Counted from the stretch's first letter, positions 1-9,775 are shown. The stretch: DNA of 24,709 nt from Aliterella sp. RAGGC_92 (GCA_030826005.1 JAPJOW010000031.1:1-24709), one strand, 5' to 3'. A program made the numbers and translations. The notes: generated by a model from the sequence alone, not told the origin.

Positions 1-62
1 TGCTTATAGCTAAAGGCGGCTGAAACCGACTGAAGAAGAAAATTTTAGACTTCTGTAAGAGT
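1..62. repeat. Remnant of interspersed repeat, related to 23380-23442
   Basis: The left edge of the window matches, at roughly 70 percent by eye, the sequence at 23380-23442. Both share the order TAGCTAAAG, a short hairpin of the form CGGCT...CCGACT, an A-rich stretch, and a block resembling GACTTcTGtAAGAG. Here the hairpin is imperfect (AGGCGG against CCGACT). The copy is cut by the window edge. It looks like the 3' half of a dispersed cyanobacterial repeat or small non-autonomous element. No coding sequence is visible in it or in the rest of 1-195. Confidence 0.55.
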
Positions 63-195
63 TTGATTGACTCAACTCCCCTAAATAACAGTGAATTTGC
101 TTCTAGCAACGCACCTAACTATTTCCAAGCCGATGTTAATTCCGCCGCCTATGGAAAGATAAAGTAGTCCTGCTTATTCCCTCAATGCTCTATCC

Positions 196-1022
196 GTGAT
201 TGACAACATTTCAAAATTTCTCATCGAACAATATTCTACAGATTTCGCAGCTTGGTTGTTAGGTGAATCTATGACTCTAACTACCATCAATCCCACCGAA
301 CTCAACGTAGAACCAATTCGCGCCGATTCAGTAATGCTATTGCAATCAACCGATGTCATTCTGCATACGGAGTTTCAAACCGCCAGTGATGAAACAATGC
401 CCTTTCGGATGGCAGATTATTATCTGCGTTTAAAACGTAAGTTTCCAGATCAAACTATTCAACAAGTAGTAATTTACCTCAAGAGGACAAGTTCGGATTT
501 AGTTAGACAAACGAGCTATCAAACTCCTGTAATGACTCACCAGTTTCGCATCATTCGCTTATGGGAAGAACCAGTAGAGGTGTTTTGAGTAGTCCAGGAT
601 TGTTACCCTACGCTGTACTAAGTCGCGCACCAGAGAAAGCAAGCTTGTTAGCGCAAGTGGTGCAGGAGCTAGAACAGATTACCGACCCCAGAGAACAAAG
701 CAATTTGATAGCAGCGACAAGTATATTAGCAGGATTAGAATTAGAGCAACAGACAATCCGACAATTAATCAGGAGTCCAGTAATGCGCGAGTCTACGATG
801 TATCAATTTATTTTAGGCGAAGGTCGAGCGGAAGGGCTTGAGCAGGGTCGCACCGTTGGAGAGAGAGCCTTAGTTTTCAAGCAACTTACTCGAAAACTAG
901 GTATCTTATCACCTTCGTTAACTGCAAAGGTGAACGCTTTGAGTCTTGAGGAGTTGGAGGGTTTGGGTGAGGCTCTGTTGGATTTTACAAGGATTGAGGA
1001 TTTGGAAACTTGGTTGGGGTAA
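196..1022 (+). pseudogene. Rpn-family (PD-(D/E)XK nuclease/putative transposase-like) gene broken by a one-base frameshift
   Basis: Two adjacent reading frames together give one protein of about 275 residues. The first (GTG at 196 to TGA at 588) holds the N-terminal nuclease-like half, with DNISKFL, STDFAAWLLGE, EPIRADS, a D...EFQT segment and FRMADYYLR. The second frame continues with SSPGLLPYAVLS and ends in LEELEGLGEALLDF, the usual C-terminus of the cyanobacterial Rpn group. The break is in a T run at 583-586: one more T gives VFLSSPGLL and restores the frame. Family members are thought to be recombination-promoting nucleases. No upstream in-frame start exists, because a stop lies at 160-162. 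An ATG at 561 opens the second frame but falls inside the conserved core, so it is not a true start. Four Ts followed by TGA is a poor slippery site, so mutation (or a sequencing error) is more likely than programmed frameshifting. Confidence 0.85.
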
Positions 1023-1060
1023 TGCGATCGCGCAAGCACCTAGTTACGGGCTTCGCAACT
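1021..1060. repeat. Small GC-rich palindromic repeat element, copy 1
   Basis: The sequence starts AATGCGATCGCGCAAGC and ends GGGCTTCGCAAC, overlapping the stop codon of the broken Rpn gene. The same left block (one base different in the HIP1 core) and the same GGGCTTCGCA right block recur at 10007-10044 inside the barrel-protein gene. The length is about 38-40 bases with inverted ends of the type AAYGCGA...TCGCA. It looks like a short dispersed repeat that contains a HIP1-like core. Confidence 0.5.
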
Positions 1061-1119
1061 TTTTGATACTTTAGTATTCAACTAGCGCCATAATTTCCTC
1101 GAACTATTGGAAATTTGGC

Positions 1120-1143
1120 GCGATCGCGCAAATGTGCGATCGC
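1120..1143. repeat. Pair of HIP1 palindromes between convergent genes
   Basis: Two GCGATCGC octamers at 1120-1127 and 1136-1143 are separated by 8 bases, and a third lies at 1024-1031. Because the octamer is self-complementary, the pair can fold into an 8-bp stem with an 8-nt loop; inner G-T and C-G pairs could lengthen the stem. The site lies just past the stop of the minus-strand aminopeptidase gene and may help end transcription. No T run follows, so that role is weakly supported. Confidence 0.4.
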
Positions 1144-1151
1144 ATATACGC

Positions 1152-3731
1152 CTAACTACTAACTGATTTAGCCTCCAAGGTTTCTAAACGGCTTAAGAGT
1201 TGCTGATTGTCTTTTTTTAGCTGATCGAGTTCTTCCCGCAATTGTTTTGTTGCTTGCACTGAACCAGATTTTGCTTGTACTTGTTGCACTGCTTCCTCCG
1301 CCATGCGCCGCACTCTCCCATCGGGGGTTTGATTAGCTAAAGCGTTCAAAATCGCCACCGCTTTGATGGTTTCCATTTGTCCTAAAGCCACAACTACCGA
1401 AACTTGGGTTAAGAAAAACGTCTCTTGCGATAGCCCGTCTAAGCGTTCTAATATTCGTTCTACATTCACCGGAGTTTGACCCGCCGAAATACTGCCTAAT
1501 GCTCGAATAGCCGCCAAACGCAGGGCTTGAGGTACTCCCGCTTTAGTGTATTGCAAGATAATATCGAGGGCTTCGGAGGAAGTTTTTAACTGACTTAATC
1601 CAGCAATTGCGCCCGATCGCACAACCTCGTTCCAGCCTGCTTTTTGTTCTAAAACATTATTAAGTAGCTTAATTGCTTTTTTCTCTTTAGACTCCTTCTC
1701 TAAATTCGTCGATGCGATCGCCCCAATTGCCCTCGCCGCCGCCGCTTCCACGTAGTAGCTAGGATCTCCGTCTTTCACAAAGGGTTTAATAGCTTTGTAA
1801 CTAGCTTTAGTTTTTATTTGCGCCAGTGCTTCAATTACCGCCCGTCGGACTAAAGCATTTTCATCTTGCAAACTTTGCACCAACCCATCGAAAGCTTGGT
1901 CTAGTTTAACCTCTGCTAAACATTTAGCAACTTCAACCTGTACGCCCCAAAACTTATCGTTCTTTAAAGAATTAGAGAGCGCCTTAACTGCTTCTAATCC
2001 GCCTTTAGTGGCGATCGCTTTTGCCGCATAAATCCGCGAAACGGGGTCGGGGTCAAATTGTAACTGTGCTTGTAATTCGGGCATAGCGTACTCTAAAGTT
2101 ACAGTTTTTAAGTAATTATTTCCCGCATCAAAGCTAATAAACTTGGGCTTTTCGGCTAAGGGGAAGTAAAAACTTTGTTCTCGCTCGAAAATTCGCACGG
2201 GGAAGGTTTTAAACTCGTCTTTGCTATAACCAAAAGCGATCGCAATTTTTAAATCGAATAAGTCCGTATTGCTACCTTCTTTAACTTGGGTTTGAGTAAC
2301 GGTAACTTTGGCGAGTTTGCTGTCACCATCCCAAGAGTAAGCAACTTTAAAATCGGGATGTCCGCCGCGATAAACGTATTGATCGAATAAAAACAGCAAG
2401 TTGCGCCCAGAAGCTTTTTCAATGGCGCGTAATAAGTCGATAGTTTCTACAGTTTTGTGGGCATTGTCTCGTACAAAAGTATGAATTGCTTGCCAAAATA
2501 ACTCGTCGCCCAATTCGGCGCGAATCATATGGTATACGCAAGAACCTTTTTCATAAAGATGGCGATCGTATAGTTCAATCGCTTCGCGGTAAATATGGGT
2601 AACAATTGGGCGACGGTAGCGGCTGCTATCTTCGGCTAAATAGTTACGCGCTTCGAGTAATCTGTAATAAGCGGCTTCTTGGTTTCCGTATTCTTCCTGC
2701 GTCCACATCACTTCAGAATACGAAGCCATCCCTTCTTTAATCCAAGCGTGCGACCAATGTTTAATAACTACCAAGTCACCAAACCATTGATGGGCAAGTT
2801 CGTGAGCAACTAAGCTTTCCGTATTACGATTGTCTAAAGCTGCTCTTTCATCTAGCAAACAGCGATCGGTTAGCAACGTTGTAGAAGTATTTTCCATCCC
2901 GCCAAAAATAAAATCATCGACGCAGACTTGGGCGTATTTGGGGAAAGGGTAAGAGTAGCCATACTTTTCGCTAAAAAACTCTATCATCCGGGGAGTTTTA
3001 CCCATGCTGCGCCGTGCGTCTTCTTCTCTACCTTTTTCAACGTAGTAAGTGACGGGTTTATCATGCCATTTGTCTTCAATTTCGGCAAAATCTCCTACCG
3101 CCAAAGTCATTAAATAAGTAGGATGTACTTCTTCTTGCAACCAGTGATAAATTTTAAATTCGCCGTCTTCTTGAACTTCAACCAAGCGCCCGTTAGAAAT
3201 CGCTTTCATAGAATTAGGGACTCTAACTCTAATTTCTGAAGTTGCTAGTTGTCCGGGGTAGTCGAAGCAAGGAAACCAAAACCGCGAATCTTCATCTTCT
3301 CCTTGCGTCCAAACCTGGGTTGGTTTGTGGGGGTAATGGTCGTCAGGAGTAATAAAGTAAAGTCCGCGTTGGGGCTTTTCTACAAAATAAGCGATCGCAA
3401 TTTTTATTACTTTCCCTGCTTCGGTAGCTGGATCTAAGCGAATATCTAACTTAGCATCATCGTAATCAAAGCTTTGCGGTGTCCCATCTATTTCCACCGA
3501 CTGAATATTTAGGTTAACCGCATCTAAAGACAAACGATTAATCCCCGTCGTTATGGGTTTAAGGGCAATATTGCAAATCCCCGTATAGCTTTGGTTTGGG
3601 ATATCTAAATTCAGGTCTAAAAAAATATGCTCAACTTGCCCAGGGCGATCGGGGTTATAGTGAGGTTTTGCGCCGGGTAACTCAAAAGACTTGTGGCTGT
3701 TAGTTTCCGAATCAAAATAAGAATGCGGCAT
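1152..3731 (-). CDS. M1-family zinc aminopeptidase with C-terminal HEAT repeats
   Basis: The 859-residue protein is a gluzincin aminopeptidase that removes N-terminal residues from peptides. Catalytic features are all present: the substrate-binding GGMEN loop at 277-281, the zinc motif HELAH at 310-314 with the third ligand E333 in WIKEGMASY, and a YEKG tyrosine at 393. The N-terminal beta-saddle domain covers about 20-200, followed by the thermolysin-like domain to about 450. From about 560 to 800 the protein consists of helical HEAT-type repeats (for example VRRAVIEALAQI and ALRLAAIRALGSI), and it ends in a charged coiled coil at about 825-855. There is no signal peptide, so it should act in the cytosol. 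The ATG at 3731 fits the family N-terminus. The gene lies 81 bp downstream of the DUF11 gene on the same strand, so read-through from the cluster is possible, though a functional link is not shown. Confidence 0.95.
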   Translation of the reverse strand: MPHSYFDSETNSHKSFELPGAKPHYNPDRPGQVEHIFLDLNLDIPNQSYTGICNIALKPITTGINRLSLDAVNLNIQSVEIDGTPQSFDYDDAKLDIRLDPATEAGKVIKIAIAYFVEKPQRGLYFITPDDHYPHKPTQVWTQGEDEDSRFWFPCFDYPGQLATSEIRVRVPNSMKAISNGRLVEVQEDGEFKIYHWLQEEVHPTYLMTLAVGDFAEIEDKWHDKPVTYYVEKGREEDARRSMGKTPRMIEFFSEKYGYSYPFPKYAQVCVDDFIFGGMENTSTTLLTDRCLLDERAALDNRNTESLVAHELAHQWFGDLVVIKHWSHAWIKEGMASYSEVMWTQEEYGNQEAAYYRLLEARNYLAEDSSRYRRPIVTHIYREAIELYDRHLYEKGSCVYHMIRAELGDELFWQAIHTFVRDNAHKTVETIDLLRAIEKASGRNLLFLFDQYVYRGGHPDFKVAYSWDGDSKLAKVTVTQTQVKEGSNTDLFDLKIAIAFGYSKDEFKTFPVRIFEREQSFYFPLAEKPKFISFDAGNNYLKTVTLEYAMPELQAQLQFDPDPVSRIYAAKAIATKGGLEAVKALSNSLKNDKFWGVQVEVAKCLAEVKLDQAFDGLVQSLQDENALVRRAVIEALAQIKTKASYKAIKPFVKDGDPSYYVEAAAARAIGAIASTNLEKESKEKKAIKLLNNVLEQKAGWNEVVRSGAIAGLSQLKTSSEALDIILQYTKAGVPQALRLAAIRALGSISAGQTPVNVERILERLDGLSQETFFLTQVSVVVALGQMETIKAVAILNALANQTPDGRVRRMAEEAVQQVQAKSGSVQATKQLREELDQLKKDNQQLLSRLETLEAKSVSS

Positions 3732-3812
3732 AGTAAAAGATGAGGAATAATCAGCTAAATTCTAGTTCCACCATAAGACTTTTTAATCATGACAGGAGTA
3801 ACAAACAACTAA

Positions 3813-6800
3813 CTAATTAATTTTGGCTTTGAAACGGATAAAGCCGTAGGAATTGGCTGGCGCACCAGAACCTGTAGCATTGGGAACATTGCCTATATTG
3901 ACTACTACCGCACCTCTACCGCTATTTGTCCCCGTACAAGAATTCGGAAAGCCAGAAGTGTAAAATTGACCGCGATCGCCATCTAAGGCGTTAGTTGCTT
4001 TTACTGGTGTAGCACCATTCGCACTCAAGATCGCAATCCCATAATTTGAACCAGCTAGTCCTCCAGCATCAGTACTAATAGATAAACTGTTATAGCCTGT
4101 ACTTACATAAGTTTGGTTTGCTGGTACAAAGTCGCAAATACTAACATTACTTGCCTGGGCTGCACCATTATTAAGGAAATAGATTGTATATTCTACTTCA
4201 TCGCCAGGTTTAAAACGAATCGTTGGGGCGATCGTACTACTATGGATTGCACCGCGTAAAGAAGTAGTATTAGGCGCAGGCCACAAAGTATCATTATCAT
4301 CTGGGGCTTTAATTCCCACATTATTTGGATTGCCGGAAGTATTCACTCCATCTTGGAAACCAGTCACATTTACACCGTTAATGGCTGTAATGCGTTTAAC
4401 TAATAGCAGGTTTGGAGGAACTGAGTTAGGAGTAACGATCGCGCTACTTGTATTGTTACTTGAATTTGGATCGGATTGGTCTAAGGCACTTAATTGGGCG
4501 GTATTGGTTTTCGCACCAGAGGTAGCTACTGTTGCTGTAACTGTTAATGTAGCTGTAGTTCCAGGGCTGAGGATGGGAATGCTCCAAACCCCAGTTCCAC
4601 TATTGTATATACCTGTAGATGCGGTGTTGGACTGATAAGTTAACCCTGGAGGTAAGAGATCGGACAAGCCAACATTTGTCGCTGTAATGGTAGTGCTAGG
4701 ATTATTGACAGTAATCGTAAAGGTGACATTATCGCCTACGTTGGGCGTAGCATTGTTGACTGTTTTGGCTACGGCCAAGTCTACCGATTGATTGGGTACG
4801 GTGACGCTATCGCGATCGTCCTCGCCAACTATCCCATTGCCAGGAACTGAGTCTGGATCGAGTTGATCTGAAAATGTTACTTCCGCAGTGTTGACTGTAT
4901 TATCGGCTGTTACCCTTGTAGCAGGAATGGTTAAGGTTGCACTGGCATTAGGAGCAAGCGTCCCAACATTCCATACTATATTAGGGGTAGCAGCATTGTA
5001 GGTAGTTGTGCCTTGAGTAGTAGTAATTCCTCCGGTAGTAACTCCTACTTGTGTTGTTGGTGGGAGTTGGTCGGTAACTTGGACGTTGGTAGCGGTGCTA
5101 GAACCATCGTTAGTTACAGTGATCGTATAATTAAAATTGCTTCCTACCGCCGGACTTGCGGGAGTTGATGCTTTTATTAGTCTTAAATCTGCCGACTGCC
5201 TCACCGTTGTAGCTTGAGTGCTAGAGTTATTAGCTGTATTCGTATCCGAAGTTGTGGAAGATACGGAAGCAGTATTACTTATACTAGAGTTATTGGCTAC
5301 GTCCGGGGCCACTCTAACTACAAGGGAAAAGTTTACTGAACCTATGACAAGAGAGTTAGTTGTACAGCTTACTGTGCCATTAGTGCCAACGGCGGGTGTA
5401 GTGCAAGTCCAGCCTGGAGGTGCGGTAATTGATTGGAACGTTGTACCGCTAGGTAATGGATCGCTCATTGTCACATTAGTTGCGGTAGTCGGGCCACTAT
5501 TAGTAACAGCGATCGCATAAGTTAGATTAGCACCCGCAATAACTGGATCGGGAGAGTCCGTTTTAGTTATTGATAAATCGGTAACTAATGGCGTTACAGT
5601 TACGCTCGCCCGATCATCTTCAGTAGCAATGTTATTGTTCGGCGTTGAATCTGGATCGAACTGGTCTGAAGCGGTAACTTCAGCCGTGTTGGTAATTACG
5701 CTACCAATATTAACTGTTCCAGTAACCTGTAGGGTTACACTTGTGCCACTGGCTATACTCGGCACGCTCCAAATGCCAGTACCGCTATTGTAGGTAGTGC
5801 CTGTACTGGTGGTTGCGGAACTGAATGTGATTCCAGCAGGTAATTGATCGCGAACTTGTACGTTTGTGGCGTTACCGAGACCACCATTGGTCAGCGTGAC
5901 AGTGTAGGTAATACTGTCATTTACATTTGGAGTAGAATTGCTGGTGGTTTTGGTTAGGGAAAGGTCAGCACTAGGTATAACAGTAGTAGTATCCGTAGCA
6001 GTATTATTTGCCAAATTAGGGTCAGCAGCATCAAAAGAACGGCTAACTGTGGCTGTGTTACTAAGGGTGCTAGCTGTAAAATTAGCATCAAGAGTGGCAT
6101 TGATAGTAAAAGTTGCAACTCCACCCGGTCGTAGGGAAACAGCACTGCTGATATTGCCCGTACCACTAGGATTGGCGCAGCTACTAGAACCAGCACCAGT
6201 TCCTTGAGTAGTAATTGCACAAGTCCATGTAGCACCAGTAACCGATGAATTCAACGTGTCTGTGACTACGGCTGAACTACCATAAATAGTTGTACTGTTG
6301 TTAGTCACTCTAATTGTGTAAGTAAGTGGTGCGCCGGGGCTGATTTGAGCGGGGCTATGAGTTTTTGTAATAGAGAAGTCAGCTTCTGCCACTGTTACAC
6401 CTCCAGCTAACTCAACTGCTGTTGATGGATAGTAAGCCCACGTATCAATACCGCGAATGTTTCCGAAGTTAGTCGTGTAGTCGTGAGCGCCTGTTGAATC
6501 AGTCACTCCACCAAGACCATTAAGGGGGCTAAGTGCATTGGTAAGTGGTGTTCCCGAAAGAGACGGATTTACAGCGCGATCGTCAAAATATACTGTGAAA
6601 GGATTAGGGGTAGGACTACTTGCGGGTACGGGGTTATTTAACCGCTCGATGATAATACCTGTGGGGTTTGATTCCGCATCTATAAGCGGGAAGTGAACTT
6701 CACCAGCGTAAAATGTAATTGTAGTTCTATAAGTACTATTACCAGATGGAACGATCGCACCACTGCCGTCCTTACCATCCCAAAATACACTATTTGTACC

Positions 6801-7967
6801 TATAATGGCCTCACCAAGTAAAACCCTGTCATTACCATTGCCCAGAATATTATCTTGATTGATATCAATGATCAAGCGGTAGGGTCCAATGCTTGAGGGG
6901 TTAAATGTAAAGTTACCTCCTAAATTTGTTCCAGCTTGACTAGGAGTACCATCAATACCAGTAAATTGAAGGTTGCTAGCAGTTGGTGGAGGTGTGGGTA
7001 AGGAATATAGCCAGGTGGTACCACTAGGTGTAGTACTACTTGACGGCAATGATGGGTCAGGAGAATTGAAAAAGATTTTGTGAGTAATATCAGAGATACT
7101 GTCTGCACTGCCGGGGGTTGGTTGTCTTACTCCACTAGGTAAAGTCCCTGGGTTAGCCCCGGTTAGCTGAATCGAGCGGTAGAGACTCTTACCAGCCGTG
7201 TCAGTAAACCCGTTGTCATCAGCATAAAAGATGAAGCCAAAAGGATCTAGTCCGTTAGCATCAAGGCTATATTGGTATCCATCTCTAGTCAGAATAGTAA
7301 CTTTTGAACTAAGCGCTCTACCATTACCTCCCATGTTCAAAGAAATATACTTAGCGAAGGCTCGACCGGGAAGGGTAGTACCAGTACTACTACGAACCGT
7401 TACATCCCATGCTGTAACAAAACCATTAGCAATAGTTTGAGCGGGCCAGTTAGCATTAGCAGCGATCGGAGTTGGGTTAGACAAAGTTGCAGGAGTAGTA
7501 AAGTCAACTTCCCAAATACCTCCTTGACCCGCTCCCACTGTTACTGTACAAGGAGTGTAACCACCTACATTAGGGAGAGGTCCGGCTACTTCTTGAGTGC
7601 GGCTGGTTATATTACCTGTAGTAGTAGGACAACTAGCCGCCGTGCCATTAGGTCTGCGATAGTTAATCGCTCCTGCACCAATTCCGTTAGCACTAGAACC
7701 AAGGTTAATTGTTTCACCAACGTTAGCAAAGACTTTAATTATTGTCGTACGGGGGATACCTGCGTTAAGGTTGCCAGAAAACTCTAAGTGAGGGCGATCG
7801 CCGCCGCTATTAGTTAATTCTCTACTGCCTTCAGCATGGGCGGGTTGAACTCCGTAACCTAAAGTACATACCAACAGAGCTAAACTGCTAATTGCCCATC
7901 TTTGACTATCAAAATGCTGGGCGATCGCTACTAAATATTTATGCAGTAATTGTTGTTTAGTTTTCAT
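3813..7967 (-). CDS. Large secreted protein with five to six DUF11 repeats
   Basis: The 1384-residue protein starts with a long signal peptide (n-region about 23 residues, hydrophobic core, predicted cut after AHA at 45). Residues 46-525 form a unique N-terminal region with segments such as DINQDNILGNGNDRVLLG and a WDGKDGSG turn. DUF11 (B_ant_repeat) modules begin near 529, 667, 796, 926 and 1062, each opening with a variant of ADLSITKT followed by YTITVTN. A diverged sixth module begins at 1185 (NLLLVKRITAING) and runs to the end. Modules 1 and 3 hold a WTC...C pair that could form a disulfide. Modules 2 and 4 end in DPDSTPNN/DPDSVPGN and EDDR, likely metal-binding turns. No membrane anchor or LPXTG is visible. 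By family this is a surface or envelope fibre protein, but its exact role is unknown. It is the last exported gene of the cluster, 206 bp after the beta-helix gene. Confidence 0.9.
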   Translation of the reverse strand: MKTKQQLLHKYLVAIAQHFDSQRWAISSLALLVCTLGYGVQPAHAEGSRELTNSGGDRPHLEFSGNLNAGIPRTTIIKVFANVGETINLGSSANGIGAGAINYRRPNGTAASCPTTTGNITSRTQEVAGPLPNVGGYTPCTVTVGAGQGGIWEVDFTTPATLSNPTPIAANANWPAQTIANGFVTAWDVTVRSSTGTTLPGRAFAKYISLNMGGNGRALSSKVTILTRDGYQYSLDANGLDPFGFIFYADDNGFTDTAGKSLYRSIQLTGANPGTLPSGVRQPTPGSADSISDITHKIFFNSPDPSLPSSSTTPSGTTWLYSLPTPPPTASNLQFTGIDGTPSQAGTNLGGNFTFNPSSIGPYRLIIDINQDNILGNGNDRVLLGEAIIGTNSVFWDGKDGSGAIVPSGNSTYRTTITFYAGEVHFPLIDAESNPTGIIIERLNNPVPASSPTPNPFTVYFDDRAVNPSLSGTPLTNALSPLNGLGGVTDSTGAHDYTTNFGNIRGIDTWAYYPSTAVELAGGVTVAEADFSITKTHSPAQISPGAPLTYTIRVTNNSTTIYGSSAVVTDTLNSSVTGATWTCAITTQGTGAGSSSCANPSGTGNISSAVSLRPGGVATFTINATLDANFTASTLSNTATVSRSFDAADPNLANNTATDTTTVIPSADLSLTKTTSNSTPNVNDSITYTVTLTNGGLGNATNVQVRDQLPAGITFSSATTSTGTTYNSGTGIWSVPSIASGTSVTLQVTGTVNIGSVITNTAEVTASDQFDPDSTPNNNIATEDDRASVTVTPLVTDLSITKTDSPDPVIAGANLTYAIAVTNSGPTTATNVTMSDPLPSGTTFQSITAPPGWTCTTPAVGTNGTVSCTTNSLVIGSVNFSLVVRVAPDVANNSSISNTASVSSTTSDTNTANNSSTQATTVRQSADLRLIKASTPASPAVGSNFNYTITVTNDGSSTATNVQVTDQLPPTTQVGVTTGGITTTQGTTTYNAATPNIVWNVGTLAPNASATLTIPATRVTADNTVNTAEVTFSDQLDPDSVPGNGIVGEDDRDSVTVPNQSVDLAVAKTVNNATPNVGDNVTFTITVNNPSTTITATNVGLSDLLPPGLTYQSNTASTGIYNSGTGVWSIPILSPGTTATLTVTATVATSGAKTNTAQLSALDQSDPNSSNNTSSAIVTPNSVPPNLLLVKRITAINGVNVTGFQDGVNTSGNPNNVGIKAPDDNDTLWPAPNTTSLRGAIHSSTIAPTIRFKPGDEVEYTIYFLNNGAAQASNVSICDFVPANQTYVSTGYNSLSISTDAGGLAGSNYGIAILSANGATPVKATNALDGDRGQFYTSGFPNSCTGTNSGRGAVVVNIGNVPNATGSGAPANSYGFIRFKAKIN

Positions 7968-8173
7968 CTCACAGAGTTAGAAAAAATTAATATTTAAGTA
8001 ATGCGATCGCACTTTTTTAAGCACTTAATGTTTAGATTGCCCGGTCTTGAACAATAAATTAACCGTAGTTTTCCTGAATGAAGGTGGCACGCTTAAGGAG
8101 TTCATAAAAATCTCTAGTGAAATTACTGAAATATATATTGCTGAGAACTAAAAGTTTTTACTTGTTTGCCAAG
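7968..8173. other. Intergenic leader of the large DUF11 gene
   Basis: This is a 206-bp AT-rich gap between the beta-helix stop codon and the DUF11 start. It holds one HIP1 octamer at 8004-8011. On the minus strand, TAAATATTAA just ahead of the start could serve as a -10 region, but no convincing -35 pairs with it, and the ribosome binding site is weak (GTGAG directly before the ATG). No RNA gene is recognised. The gap suggests that the 1384-residue gene may have its own promoter rather than depending on the coupled operon upstream. Confidence 0.35.
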
Positions 8174-9775
8174 CTAAATTTTGTTTTGATTTATTGTTGA
8201 CAGAAACCGCACTACGGCATTTACCGCAGGTTCGGATGTACCGTATTTTGGATGAGTTGCGATCGCACTTACCCTCTCTCCAGGCTTTAAATCTAAAGTG
8301 AGGGAAAATCTACCTTTTTCATCCACTTTTGCAGTAGCGATGGGTTTGCCAATTAGTTCCCGCGTCCCGGAGTCTTGGCTAGAGCGATAAATTTCTATTT
8401 CCGAATTTGGTTCAGCTAATCCATCAAAGGTTACGCCTGTAGTGGGACTAATAATAAAAAACTCCGAGCTTAAAAAACGCGGTGCATCCATGCCAAAATT
8501 GCCCGTTTTGCGTCGGCGTTGATAACTATCTGTTACAGGATTTGCCCCGTCTCCTTTTTGGTAGTCTTGGGGACTGACATTTAATTGCGCTACTAAATCA
8601 ATTGCTAAACCCGATAAACTGCTAAATTGATTATTAGTAATTTTGTTATTACAGCTTTGCGGATAAGCTGCAACTACTACTCCCGAACCATTTTGACGAT
8701 CGATTTGATTACTCGTAACTTGATGCTCGTTACCCATTAAGTAAATCGCCGCTCTGTAGTAGCGTTTGCCATTATTGGCGATCGCATTGTCTGTTATTTG
8801 TACCGCCCCCACAGGCTTAAATAAAAATATTCCGCTTCCAGCATTGTTTTCAATTAAATTACTAACAACTTCCGTATTTTGAATCTTGCCTTCTAAACGA
8901 ATTGCGTCAGGCATTCCGGCAAAACCGTTGCGCTCGATAACATTTTGACTGATGCGGAGATTGGTGGCTTGCTTCCCGGTAATAATGCCGCTACCGTCGT
9001 GATTAGTAATTAAGTTATTTTGAATTGTCGTCCCTAAAGAATTGAATACAGAAACGCCAAAAGCCGAACGAGGGCGATCGCGACTGGGAGAATTGCCTAA
9101 CCAGTTATCTATAATTACTACTCTTTGCGGTGGCTGGGACGATGTTTTATTGGTTAAATACAAATGTTGCTCAATGCTTGTTTCGCTCACCGTTAAACTA
9201 TCGGCAATAAAAATATCCGCCGGAGGAGTAGAGAGCGTAGCGCGGGGTTTAGCTGTAAATCCGTAAAGGCTCAAACCCTGGATAGTAACATTATTAGCAG
9301 CTACTGTAAGTCCGCGAAATATCTCTATATTTTCCTGTGGAGCGATCGCTACAACCGGTCGAGATAATCGTGTAGATACACGCTTTTTAATGTCGCTGGA
9401 CTTAACTTGATAGCCAGCTTGAGTTGTGCCATCTAATATAACTGGGCGGATTAAGGGTGGAAGAATACTAACTAGCCGAATAGTAGTTTTTCCTGGTGGT
9501 AAATTAAATTCAATACGCGGTATTGCTTGAGTTTTTAAAGGTTTAACAAGTTGTTTTTCTGCCGCACTTAGCTGACTTTGGGGTAAAGTGCCATTAACTA
9601 TTTCCATAGCTTCTCGCAGGGTGAGAAAGTTATCGGCAACAATTACGCCATCGCGATCACTATTAACAACTACCCGCATTGGCAAAGTTTCTTGAGCGGC
9701 TAGAGGACGAGCGGGTAGAAGCGATAAACAAGTAAGTATGAGTAGCCAATAGATTGAATGATTAATTTTATTCAT
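8174..9775 (-). CDS. Secreted right-handed parallel beta-helix protein
   Basis: The 533-residue protein has a signal peptide (cut near AAQ, residue 27). A short region with VVNSDRDGVIVADNFLTLREA (20 or fewer residues quoted per motif: key part LTLREAMEI at 51-59) matches the SLREA motif often found before exported beta-helices. From about 155 to 400 it has PbH1-type turns with stacked asparagines: IQNNLITNHDGSGI, ISQNVIERNG, VVSNLIENNAGSGI, ITDNAIANNG, ITNNQF. Residues 445-515 look like an Ig-like or carboxypeptidase-regulatory beta-sandwich (EPNSEIEIYRS, DEKGRFSLTLDL). No lyase active site is recognised, so it may bind or display rather than cleave glycans. The ATG overlaps the preceding stop as ATGA, with AAGAGGTG as ribosome binding site, so translation is coupled to the barrel gene. 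Confidence 0.85.
   Translation of the reverse strand: MNKINHSIYWLLILTCLSLLPARPLAAQETLPMRVVVNSDRDGVIVADNFLTLREAMEIVNGTLPQSQLSAAEKQLVKPLKTQAIPRIEFNLPPGKTTIRLVSILPPLIRPVILDGTTQAGYQVKSSDIKKRVSTRLSRPVVAIAPQENIEIFRGLTVAANNVTIQGLSLYGFTAKPRATLSTPPADIFIADSLTVSETSIEQHLYLTNKTSSQPPQRVVIIDNWLGNSPSRDRPRSAFGVSVFNSLGTTIQNNLITNHDGSGIITGKQATNLRISQNVIERNGFAGMPDAIRLEGKIQNTEVVSNLIENNAGSGIFLFKPVGAVQITDNAIANNGKRYYRAAIYLMGNEHQVTSNQIDRQNGSGVVVAAYPQSCNNKITNNQFSSLSGLAIDLVAQLNVSPQDYQKGDGANPVTDSYQRRRKTGNFGMDAPRFLSSEFFIISPTTGVTFDGLAEPNSEIEIYRSSQDSGTRELIGKPIATAKVDEKGRFSLTLDLKPGERVSAIATHPKYGTSEPAVNAVVRFLSTINQNKI

Noticed and set aside
576..592. Programmed ribosomal frameshift in the Rpn gene
   Set aside because: GTG TTT TGA does not allow good re-pairing in the -1 frame, and no downstream stem or pseudoknot was evident.
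561..1022. Separate intact gene starting at ATG 561
   Set aside because: The ATG falls in the middle of the conserved Rpn protein, and the frame continues the upstream one after a single missing base.
5218..6207. Long plus-strand open frames opposite the DUF11 repeats
   Set aside because: They mirror the Thr/Val/Asn-rich codons of the real minus-strand gene, which produce few stops on the other strand. They have no family motifs and lie wholly inside the DUF11 gene.
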